DNA of 7,691 nt from an uncultured Ruminococcus sp. GTDB taxonomy: Bacteria; Bacillota; Clostridia; Oscillospirales; Ruminococcaceae. The stretch covers positions 1 to 7,691 of the forward strand of contig CAMWLD010000099.1 in the NCBI GenBank assembly GCA_947175005.1, written 5' to 3'. How positions within the stretch are numbered: the stretch's first letter is position 1; every line of letters begins with the position of its first letter. The position numbers were made by a program, and so were the translations under genes. The notes beneath the pieces are model-generated. The model worked only from the letters and a program-made list of their open reading frames with translations, was not told where the DNA came from and searched no databases. Below, piece by piece: positions 1 through 4,899 of the stretch.

Positions 1-144
1 GGGGAAATGGTGGAATACGGAACTCACGAAAAGCTGCTGGAAAAGAACGGCGCATATGCGGAAATGTTCCGTGTTCAGGCGCAGTATTATGTTGAGGACG
101 AAACGCCGGTCGAGGTATTGGAAGGAGGTGCCGCTTGTGAGTAA
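1..144 (+). CDS. ABC transporter ATP-binding/permease subunit, C-terminal end only (cut by window edge)
   Basis: The frame is open from the first base and encodes 47 residues before TAA at 142-144. It begins GEMVEYGTHEKLL, the usual C-terminal stretch of an ABC exporter nucleotide-binding domain just after the H-loop strand (the 'G.i.E.GtHeeLl' region). The next residues, AEMFRVQAQYYV, closely match the last residues of the following gene (SEMFHAQAQYYV), so the two are probably paralogous half-transporters. This copy carries about 16 extra residues after YYV, and their codons contain the ribosome binding site of the next gene. The 8-nt overlap with that gene suggests co-translation and a heterodimeric exporter. 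Walker A, signature and Walker B lie outside the window, so it cannot be told whether this half has a degenerate ATPase site. Confidence 0.9.
   Translation, partial: GEMVEYGTHEKLLEKNGAYAEMFRVQAQYYVEDETPVEVLEGGAACE
124..128 (+). promoter_or_regulatory. Ribosome binding site GGAGG that fixes the GTG start of the second ABC gene
   Basis: GGAGG ends 8 nt before GTG at 137-139 and lies inside the end of the upstream reading frame. The frame of the second gene is open further upstream to an ATG at 56, but that ATG has no such site and would force an 89-nt overlap. The GTG is therefore the better start. Confidence 0.75.
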
Positions 145-1942
145 ATCACCTGAAAATAACGAAAAACGTGAGTATACGGTAAAAAAGACGCTGAAATATT
201 TTTTTCCGGTTGCCTGGAAATTTGACAAGGCTTACTTTATTCTTTCGGCGATAAACGTTGTTATCGGCGCTGCCGTGCCGTTTCCCGAAATAATCTTTAT
301 GCCGCTGCTTCTGGATTCGCTCATAAGTCCCGAGCGTGACCTGCATCGGATAATCACCTATGCAGCGCTGATGATAGGGTTAAGGGTGGGTGTATCGCTG
401 ATAAACTCCGTACTGTCTATTCATCTGGAAAAATACTCGGACAAATTCTATAATTTTGTATCCGAGGAAATTTCCCAGCGCTGCATGGAAATGGACTTTG
501 CGCTGACGGAAAACAAAGAGGCGCTCGATCAGATAAACCGAGGAAGAGAGGGGCTGGACTATTCTAACGGAGTACACGGGATATCCACGGCTTTCTTTAC
601 CATACTCACAAATGTTATGAAAATTTTCGGAGTGGCGGCAGTGCTGGCAGTAAGCGCCCCGTGGATGCTGCTTATCATAGCGGTGCTGCTGACGATTTCA
701 ACGGTCATCAACGGTAAAAAGAATAAGATCGAGATCAAATTCTTTAATGAAGTTTCAAAAATGGACCGCATATGGGGCTATATTCTGTGGGAGCTGGAGA
801 ATTTCCGCTTCGGAAAGGATATTCGGATATACGGCGCAGCGGATACGCTCATCCAAAAATCCACCGAGCAGACCGACCGAATTATGGAGTTCGACACCCG
901 GTGGGAAAACGAGAAATACCCGCTTAGCATTATGGACACTGTCGTTACGGCAATAAGGGATTTCGGCACATATCTTTATCTCGGCGCGCTGGCTATTTTC
1001 GGCAGGATAACTATAGGGACATTTTCGCAGCTCGTTTCGGCGGGAGGCACGCTCAACTCTTCGGTACAGGGCGCTGTATTCGGATATCAGGATATTGTCA
1101 AGCGCTGCAATTACGCATACGAAGTCGTGAAGCTTATGGAATATCCTCCAATGCTGCAAAAGGGCGACCGACAAATCGAGAACATGAAAGCTCCGCATAT
1201 TATAGAGTTCCGCAACGTCAGCTTTTCCTACCCTAATACGGGCGTGCAGGTGTTAAAAAACGTCTCTATCACCATAAAGGCAGGAGAGCGGCTTTCGGTC
1301 GTCGGGCTTAACGGCGCGGGAAAGACCACATTTATAAAGCTGCTGTGCAGGCTGTATGATACAGACGAGGGCGAGATACTTATTGACGGCGTAAATATCC
1401 GTGAGTATGACTATGACGAATATATGAAGCTGTTCTCGGTGGTGTTTCAGGACTTCCGCCTGCTGTCATTTTCCGCCAAAGAAAATATACTTCTCGGCGC
1501 AGAGGACAGCGATGAGGCAGTCGACGTGATGTTTGAAAAGGTCGGGCTGCTGGACAAGATAAACTCGCTCCCCAAGGGACGTGATACAATGATGTTCCGT
1601 GAATTCGACCGTGAAGGCGTTCAGCTTTCGGGCGGCGAGCAGCAGAAGCTTGCCATAGCACGGGCGCTGTACAAGGACGCTCCCGTGGTCATTCTCGATG
1701 AGCCGACTGCGGCGCTTGATCCCGTGGCGGAGTATGAGATATACTGCAAATTCAACGAGCTTGTGGGCGGAAAGACCGCAGTGTATATCTCTCACCGTCT
1801 TTCCAGCTGCAAATTCTGCGACAGGATAGCAGTATTCAGCGAGGGCACTATCAAGGAGCTTGGAACGCATGACGAGCTTGTAAACCGCGACGGCGGGATA
1901 TACTCGGAGATGTTCCACGCACAGGCGCAGTATTATGTTTGA
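137..1942 (+). CDS. ABC exporter half-transporter (fused permease and ATP-binding domains)
   Basis: From GTG at 137 the product is 601 residues, normal for an exporter half-molecule with an N-terminal membrane domain and a C-terminal ATPase. Membrane segments fall near residues 33-60, 71-95, 152-192 and 276-305. The ATPase domain starts near 355. Visible motifs are Walker A GLNGAGKT (390-397), Q-loop VFQD (Q438), signature LSGGEQ (497-502), Walker B VVILDE (517-522) with the catalytic Glu, D-loop AALDP, and the switch His in SHR (H553). All are intact, so this half should hydrolyse ATP. It acts in the cytoplasmic membrane, presumably paired with the product of the overlapping upstream gene. 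No peptidase (C39) domain precedes the membrane domain. Drug, peptide or lipid export are all possible, and the sequence does not name a substrate. A shared terminator follows 90 nt after the stop. Confidence 0.93.
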   Translation: MSKSPENNEKREYTVKKTLKYFFPVAWKFDKAYFILSAINVVIGAAVPFPEIIFMPLLLDSLISPERDLHRIITYAALMIGLRVGVSLINSVLSIHLEKYSDKFYNFVSEEISQRCMEMDFALTENKEALDQINRGREGLDYSNGVHGISTAFFTILTNVMKIFGVAAVLAVSAPWMLLIIAVLLTISTVINGKKNKIEIKFFNEVSKMDRIWGYILWELENFRFGKDIRIYGAADTLIQKSTEQTDRIMEFDTRWENEKYPLSIMDTVVTAIRDFGTYLYLGALAIFGRITIGTFSQLVSAGGTLNSSVQGAVFGYQDIVKRCNYAYEVVKLMEYPPMLQKGDRQIENMKAPHIIEFRNVSFSYPNTGVQVLKNVSITIKAGERLSVVGLNGAGKTTFIKLLCRLYDTDEGEILIDGVNIREYDYDEYMKLFSVVFQDFRLLSFSAKENILLGAEDSDEAVDVMFEKVGLLDKINSLPKGRDTMMFREFDREGVQLSGGEQQKLAIARALYKDAPVVILDEPTAALDPVAEYEIYCKFNELVGGKTAVYISHRLSSCKFCDRIAVFSEGTIKELGTHDELVNRDGGIYSEMFHAQAQYYV

Positions 1943-2032
1943 TCTTACATTAACGAAAAATACAAACAAGGACAATGGCTTAAAAAGCAGAGCCCACAGA
2001 TGAAAAGTGGTACAATATGGGGAATTGGTATC

Positions 2033-2085
2033 AAAATGAAAAAACTCGCAGGAATTATTGGATTTTTCCTGCGGGTTTTCATTTT
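2033..2085. terminator. Bidirectional Rho-independent terminator between convergent genes
   Basis: The left arm (2033-2054) pairs with the right arm (2066-2085). The core is CGCAGGAA/TTCCTGCG, extended by one G-U pair and an A/T-rich lower stem, with two unpaired A residues and an 11-nt loop. Read on plus, the core is followed by GGGTTTTCATTTTATT. Read on minus, it is followed by GAGTTTTTTCATTTT. Both directions therefore have a U-rich tail. It lies 90 nt after the ABC gene stop (plus) and 24 nt after the YjjB-like gene stop (minus), and fits termination of both transcripts. It can be drawn by hand with confidence; the folding energy was not computed. Confidence 0.85.
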
Positions 2086-2108
2086 ATTAAAGAGGAATAG
2101 GATCACCC

Positions 2109-2591
2109 CTATTTTTTCATGGCTTTCAAATTTTTATGTTCTATATGCTCTCTGTAAAGATCCACAGCCACCTTGAACACCGAGGACACTGCAAAAATTC
2201 CCATAGCAATAGACCCTGCCTCCGCAAAAGCAAGAGAAGCCCTCTCAAGAAACGCCTCCCGCTCACCGCTGACCAGTGACAGACAGGCATAATAGGTAAG
2301 TCCTCCCGGCACAAGGGGGATTATCCCTATTACCAAAAACATATTCACCGGCACCTTGCACCGCCTTGCCAGAATTTCCGAATATGCCGAAACTGCCGCC
2401 GCCGCAATAAAGCAGCACATTCCACCCGTAAGTCCCATATGCTCCGCCACGGAAAAGATCAGCTGACTTATTACCGCTCCCAGTGCTGCCCCCAGCAGAT
2501 TCCATGCCCTTATATTGAACTGCACCCCGAAAGCGGCGCAGGCGGCAAAGGAGCAAAGGCAGGGGAGAACGAATGTATCGAAAATGTTCAT
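2109..2591 (-). CDS. yjjB: Threonine/serine exporter family protein, YjjB-like half (DUF3815/ThrE C-terminal type)
   Basis: This is a small, very hydrophobic protein of 160 residues, the usual length for the YjjB-like half of split ThrE-family transporters. Predicted membrane segments lie near residues 5-22, 30-48, 56-75, 82-104 and 122-142. A glycine/proline turn IPLVPGG at 91-97 is typical of this family, as is the Gly/Ala-rich packing. The C-terminus is a short basic tail (EHIEHKNLKAMKK). It starts at ATG with GGGGG 7 nt upstream. The partner half is the next gene upstream on the same strand. Characterised relatives export threonine and serine (Corynebacterium ThrE, a fusion of both halves) or succinate (E. 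coli YjjPB), so the substrate here is open. The 166-nt gap to its partner is unusual for obligate partners. A terminator follows the stop. Confidence 0.85.
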   Translation of the reverse strand: MNIFDTFVLPCLCSFAACAAFGVQFNIRAWNLLGAALGAVISQLIFSVAEHMGLTGGMCCFIAAAAVSAYSEILARRCKVPVNMFLVIGIIPLVPGGLTYYACLSLVSGEREAFLERASLAFAEAGSIAMGIFAVSSVFKVAVDLYREHIEHKNLKAMKK

Positions 2592-2646
2592 TGAAAGACC
2601 CCCGAAATTATTAATTACAGCAATCCATAAATATAAACAGAACCAT

Positions 2647-2677
2647 ATTTTATAAAGTAAAGCAAAAAGCCGAAAAA
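2647..2677 (-). promoter_or_regulatory. Possible promoter upstream of the YjjB-like gene
   Basis: On the minus strand, TATAAA (2654-2649, continuing as TATAAAAT) lies 17 nt after TTTTTC (2677-2672) in a strongly AT-rich gap. The -10 is good. The -35 matches TTGACA only weakly. A transcript from here would have a leader of roughly 50 nt before the ATG at 2591. The gap is AT-rich enough that such matches arise by chance, so this is only a candidate. Confidence 0.25.
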
Positions 2678-2690
2678 ATAACGGTTTAAT

Positions 2691-2718
2691 TTCTTGCCTC
2701 CTGCCTCTTGCTTCTTTA
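2691..2718 (-). repeat. Heptanucleotide repeat array 1 (four units, consensus YTCYTGC on plus)
   Basis: Read on plus in 7-nt steps the units are TTCTTGC, CTCCTGC, CTCTTGC and a decayed TTCTTTA. The array lies in the 166-nt gap between the YjjP-like and YjjB-like genes. It shares a 17-nt exact match (2691-2707 with 4175-4191) with array 3, about 1.5 kb away. On the transcribed minus strand it is purine-rich and contains GGAGG with no start codon at a useful distance. Confidence 0.7.
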
Positions 2719-2757
2719 AAACAAAACGATTGAGCTAATTCTATGTTTTACTCTAAT

Positions 2758-3522
2758 TTACAGGTGTATCGCCGAGGCCACCGCCGAGCCTACTCCCACC
2801 GCCAGACCCGCCGCCGTCAGCAGCGCTTCGGTAAGGGTGTAAAGCCCCGAAATGAAATCCCCCGAGATAAAGTCCCGCATACTGTTCACCATAGCAATTC
2901 CCGGAACCATGGTCATAGTTGCTCCGATTATCATTTTGTCAAAGCGTGGAACGATCCCCAACTCGTAAAAGCCCACCGCCATAAAGGAAATGACCGTGGA
3001 GCAGGCGACTGCCTTTAAAAATGCGCTTGCCCGCACTCTGTCCAGCATTTCACGGATAAAGCATACCGTAAGCCCCAGCAGTCCCCCGAAAGCCGCCTCA
3101 ATGGCAGACCCTCCGAAGTACACTGCAAAGGCAAAGCCCACTGTGAAATAGCTTATATATATAACGAGTTTGGAATATCCCTTTGTCTGCTTTATATTTT
3201 CGATCTCCGCCATTATCTTATCCGCTGAGGGCTTTTCGGCGCAGATCTTTCGGGAAAGCCTGTTGATGAGCGCCACACGGTTAAGATCGTCCGAGCGGCT
3301 TAGTACCGTTCGGGTATCGGTAAGGGGACAGCCGCTTTTATCCTTTAGTGTGATGATAAAATTTGCGGGGGTCGCATAGAGCTGCGCCTCGGTATGGCCG
3401 TAGGCATTGCATATACGCCGTGCGGTGTCCTCCACACGGTAAATTTCCGCTCCCCCGGCTATGAGCATTCCCGCCAGCTCCGAGCATATTTCCGCTAAGG
3501 CTCGTTCCGTCAATATGTTCAC
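2758..3522 (-). CDS. yjjP: Threonine/serine exporter family protein, YjjP-like half (DUF1212/ThrE N-terminal type)
   Basis: The product is 254 residues. Residues 1-115 form a soluble domain with the hallmark GAEIYRVEDT (24-33), ending in a charged helix before the membrane. Residues about 118-253 carry membrane segments near 118-136, 140-157, 168-190, 196-214 and 228-252. The stretch MTMVPGIAMVNSMRDFISGD (203-222) is the diagnostic family motif (VPG...N..RD..SGD). The protein is expected to work in the inner membrane with the YjjB-like half encoded downstream, exporting a small amino or organic acid. The start is ambiguous. GTG at 3522 has GAAAGGG directly abutting it, which is too close. TTG at 3513 (residue 4) has the same AAAGGG about 8 nt upstream and may be the true start. 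Either leaves the conserved region intact. A heptamer array ends 7 nt upstream of the GTG. Confidence 0.88.
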   Translation of the reverse strand: MNILTERALAEICSELAGMLIAGGAEIYRVEDTARRICNAYGHTEAQLYATPANFIITLKDKSGCPLTDTRTVLSRSDDLNRVALINRLSRKICAEKPSADKIMAEIENIKQTKGYSKLVIYISYFTVGFAFAVYFGGSAIEAAFGGLLGLTVCFIREMLDRVRASAFLKAVACSTVISFMAVGFYELGIVPRFDKMIIGATMTMVPGIAMVNSMRDFISGDFISGLYTLTEALLTAAGLAVGVGSAVASAIHL

Positions 3523-3529
3523 CCTTTCA

Positions 3530-3564
3530 GAGGTTAGATGTTAGAAGTAAGAGGTTAGAAAATT
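3530..3564 (+). repeat. Heptanucleotide repeat array 2 (units like GAGGTTA)
   Basis: Read on plus in 7-nt steps the units are GAGGTTA, GATGTTA, GAAGTAA, GAGGTTA and a decayed GAAAATT. The array fills the end of the 70-nt gap between the GNAT gene and the YjjP-like gene, just before the ribosome binding site of the latter. The period equals that of the other two arrays. On the minus strand the unit is TAACYTC, which resembles the plus-strand phase YTGCYTC of the other arrays at the CYTC end. A shared origin with opposite orientation is possible but not shown. Confidence 0.65.
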
Positions 3565-3592
3565 GCAGTTTACGGTCAACGTAATACGGCTT

Positions 3593-4084
3593 TTATATGT
3601 TTAATTGGTATCGCATTTCCCGCAGCGCCTTGCCGCCGATATTATCATCAAGAAAGTCTCCCGTGGGGGAAAATCCGTTTCTCTCGTAAAAACGCCTTGC
3701 AGGGTGATTATCCTCCAGCACCCACAGGAATATCTTGCCAAAGCCCATTCCCGAAAGTTCCTTTACAGCCTCCCGCAGCAGCATTTTTCCATAGCCCTTT
3801 CCCATAAATTCGGGCAGGAGATATATAGCGATTATTTCACCCTCGTCCGGAAATTCGGGAAACCTTGAAGCACTATAGCTGCAAGTGCCGCAAAGCCTGC
3901 CTCCCTCGGTGAGGACTAAGTTGTGCCGACCCTCCTTGTCAGCATTTTCCGTCCATTTTCCGTGGGGAATGCTGTCAAGGAAATCATCGGGGATAATACC
4001 CCGATAGGCGTGTTTCCAGCTTTTTTCGTAAATTTCGCTAAGCTCATATCTGCTGTCCCCGGGGAGCAGTTTTCGTACATTCAC
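3593..4084 (-). CDS. GNAT-family N-acetyltransferase
   Basis: The product is 163 residues, the normal size for a single-domain GNAT enzyme that moves an acetyl group from acetyl-CoA to an amine. The N-terminal part has SWKHAYRGIIPDDFLDSI (22-39), seen in a large Firmicute GNAT subgroup. Beta-4 and motif A lie at 83-103, with IYLLPEFMGKGYGKMLL carrying the pyrophosphate-binding loop G-K-G-Y-G. Motif B is FLWVLEDNHPARRFYERNGF (119-138), with the usual N..A..FYE.NGF. The acceptor substrate cannot be predicted. The start is GTG at 4084, since an in-frame TGA lies two codons upstream. GAGAGGG lies about 10 nt before the GTG and sits in a small hairpin. The gene follows the SDR gene on the same strand after 107 nt and precedes the YjjP-like gene by 70 nt. 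The context gives no clear functional link. Confidence 0.9.
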   Translation of the reverse strand: MNVRKLLPGDSRYELSEIYEKSWKHAYRGIIPDDFLDSIPHGKWTENADKEGRHNLVLTEGGRLCGTCSYSASRFPEFPDEGEIIAIYLLPEFMGKGYGKMLLREAVKELSGMGFGKIFLWVLEDNHPARRFYERNGFSPTGDFLDDNIGGKALREMRYQLNI

Positions 4085-4091
4085 AGTTCAT

Positions 4092-4122
4092 TCACCCTCT
4101 CGGTGAGGAAAGTTTATTTCCT
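4092..4122 (-). other. Two adjoining small hairpins in the leader of the GNAT gene
   Basis: On the minus strand, AGGAAA and TTTCCT (4122-4117 and 4111-4106) form a perfect 6-bp stem with a 5-nt loop. Directly after it, TCACC and GGTGA (4106-4102 and 4096-4092) form a 5-bp stem whose loop and 3' arm contain GAGAGGG, the likely ribosome binding site of the GNAT gene. There is no T-run after either, so they are not a terminator. They could reduce initiation on the GNAT gene. The stems are short and may be chance. Confidence 0.3.
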
Positions 4123-4160
4123 ATAAAAAACGTTATATAAACAATGCATGGCATAATCGG

Positions 4161-4195
4161 TTCCTGTCTCCTGCTTCTTGCCTCCTGCCTCCTAT
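4161..4195 (-). repeat. Heptanucleotide repeat array 3 (five units, consensus YTCYTGC on plus)
   Basis: Read on plus in 7-nt steps the units are TTCCTGT, CTCCTGC, TTCTTGC, CTCCTGC and CTCCTAT. The last unit overlaps the stop codon of the SDR gene (4192-4194), so on the transcript the array begins at the stop. On the minus strand it reads as repeated GCAGGAG/GCAAGAA and contains two GGAGG motifs. The next start codon (GNAT, 4084) is 77 nt further on, so these do not serve as its ribosome binding site. Confidence 0.75.
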
Positions 4196-4899
4196 AGCAC
4201 CAACCCGCCGTTTATCCCCAGAACCTGACCTGTGATGAAATCTGCCCTTTCATCGGCAAGAAAGGTCACAGCACGGGCAATGTCAAATGGCGTGCCTATG
4301 CGGTTCATGGGAGTTTCATCAATAAGAGCGGCTATGTCCTCGGGAGAAAAGCCCCTGTTCATATCCGTGTCAATTACTCCGGGGGCAATGCAGTTCACTG
4401 TAATTCCCGACAGCCCCACCTCTTTCGCCAGCGCCTTTGTAAAGCCTATGACCGCCGCCTTGGCAGCGGAATAATGCACCTCGCAGGAAGCCCCCACCTG
4501 ACCCCACATGGAGGAGATATTTATTATCCGTCCCCATTTCCTGTTTATCATATGGGGAATGCAGGCTTTGGAAAGGCTGTATACGCTTTTCACGGAAACG
4601 TCAAACATATTGTCCCACATTTCCTCGGTTATATCCTGTAGCACAGCGTGCTCTGATATGCCTGCGCAGTTTACAAGAATATCCACGCCCTCGGGGATAG
4701 ACTTTACCGTTTCCATAACCGCCCCATAGTCACGCACATCGCATTGCAGGGGAGTGCAGGAAATTTCATTGCACAGTGTCTCTATCCCTTCACGGCTGCT
4801 GTGCCACAGGGCGTAGACCTTATACCCTTCATTTGCAAGGGCTTTTGCGCATTCCCTGCCTATCCCGCGGGAAGCACCCGTTACCAGCGCTGTTCTCAT
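4192..4899 (-). CDS. Short-chain dehydrogenase/reductase, FabG-like (classical SDR)
   Basis: The product is 235 residues, a compact classical SDR expected to reduce a keto group or oxidise a hydroxyl with NAD(P)(H) in the cytosol. The nucleotide-binding motif TGASRGIG lies at 7-14 and NCAG at 77-80. The catalytic Ser130 and the YSAAK motif (Tyr143, Lys147) have the standard 13-residue spacing, and PG at 173-174 is followed by the substrate-loop start IDTDM. The C-terminus ITGQVLGINGGLVL is typical of FabG-type enzymes. Arg11 after the glycine-rich start favours NADPH. The Asn of the usual Asn-Ser-Tyr-Lys tetrad aligns with Ser102 here (in VSVKSV, where FabG has NLSSV). ATG at 4899 overlaps the YfhO-family stop as ATGA, so translation is probably coupled. 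The frame is open 30 codons further upstream, but that stretch is the other gene read out of frame. Without more fatty acid genes nearby, a role as housekeeping FabG is unlikely and the true substrate is unknown. Confidence 0.92.
   Translation of the reverse strand: MRTALVTGASRGIGRECAKALANEGYKVYALWHSSREGIETLCNEISCTPLQCDVRDYGAVMETVKSIPEGVDILVNCAGISEHAVLQDITEEMWDNMFDVSVKSVYSLSKACIPHMINRKWGRIINISSMWGQVGASCEVHYSAAKAAVIGFTKALAKEVGLSGITVNCIAPGVIDTDMNRGFSPEDIAALIDETPMNRIGTPFDIARAVTFLADERADFITGQVLGINGGLVL

Noticed and set aside
755..1975. Minus-strand open frames of up to 169 codons opposite the ABC transporter gene.
   Set aside because: They mirror the codon structure of the ABC gene, have no motif, and the longest lacks a plausible start and context.
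2036..2176. A 46-codon plus-strand reading frame with a hydrophobic, basic N-terminus (MKKLAGIIGFFLR), preceded by TGGTACAAT, which looks like an extended -10 (2008-2016).
   Set aside because: Its first codons are the arms of the bidirectional terminator, it has no good ribosome binding site, and most of it runs antisense through the YjjB-like gene. The -10-like sequence has no -35 partner. The terminator explains the sequence better.
3570..3584. A 5-bp inverted repeat (TTACG/CGTAA) between the GNAT and YjjP-like genes, considered as a terminator or operator.
   Set aside because: The stem is short, has no adjacent T-run on the minus strand, and nothing ties it to a regulator. It is likely chance.
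2691..4195. The heptamer arrays as possible CRISPR or riboswitch remnants.
   Set aside because: The units are only 7 nt with no spacers, no cas genes are nearby, and there is no conserved fold.
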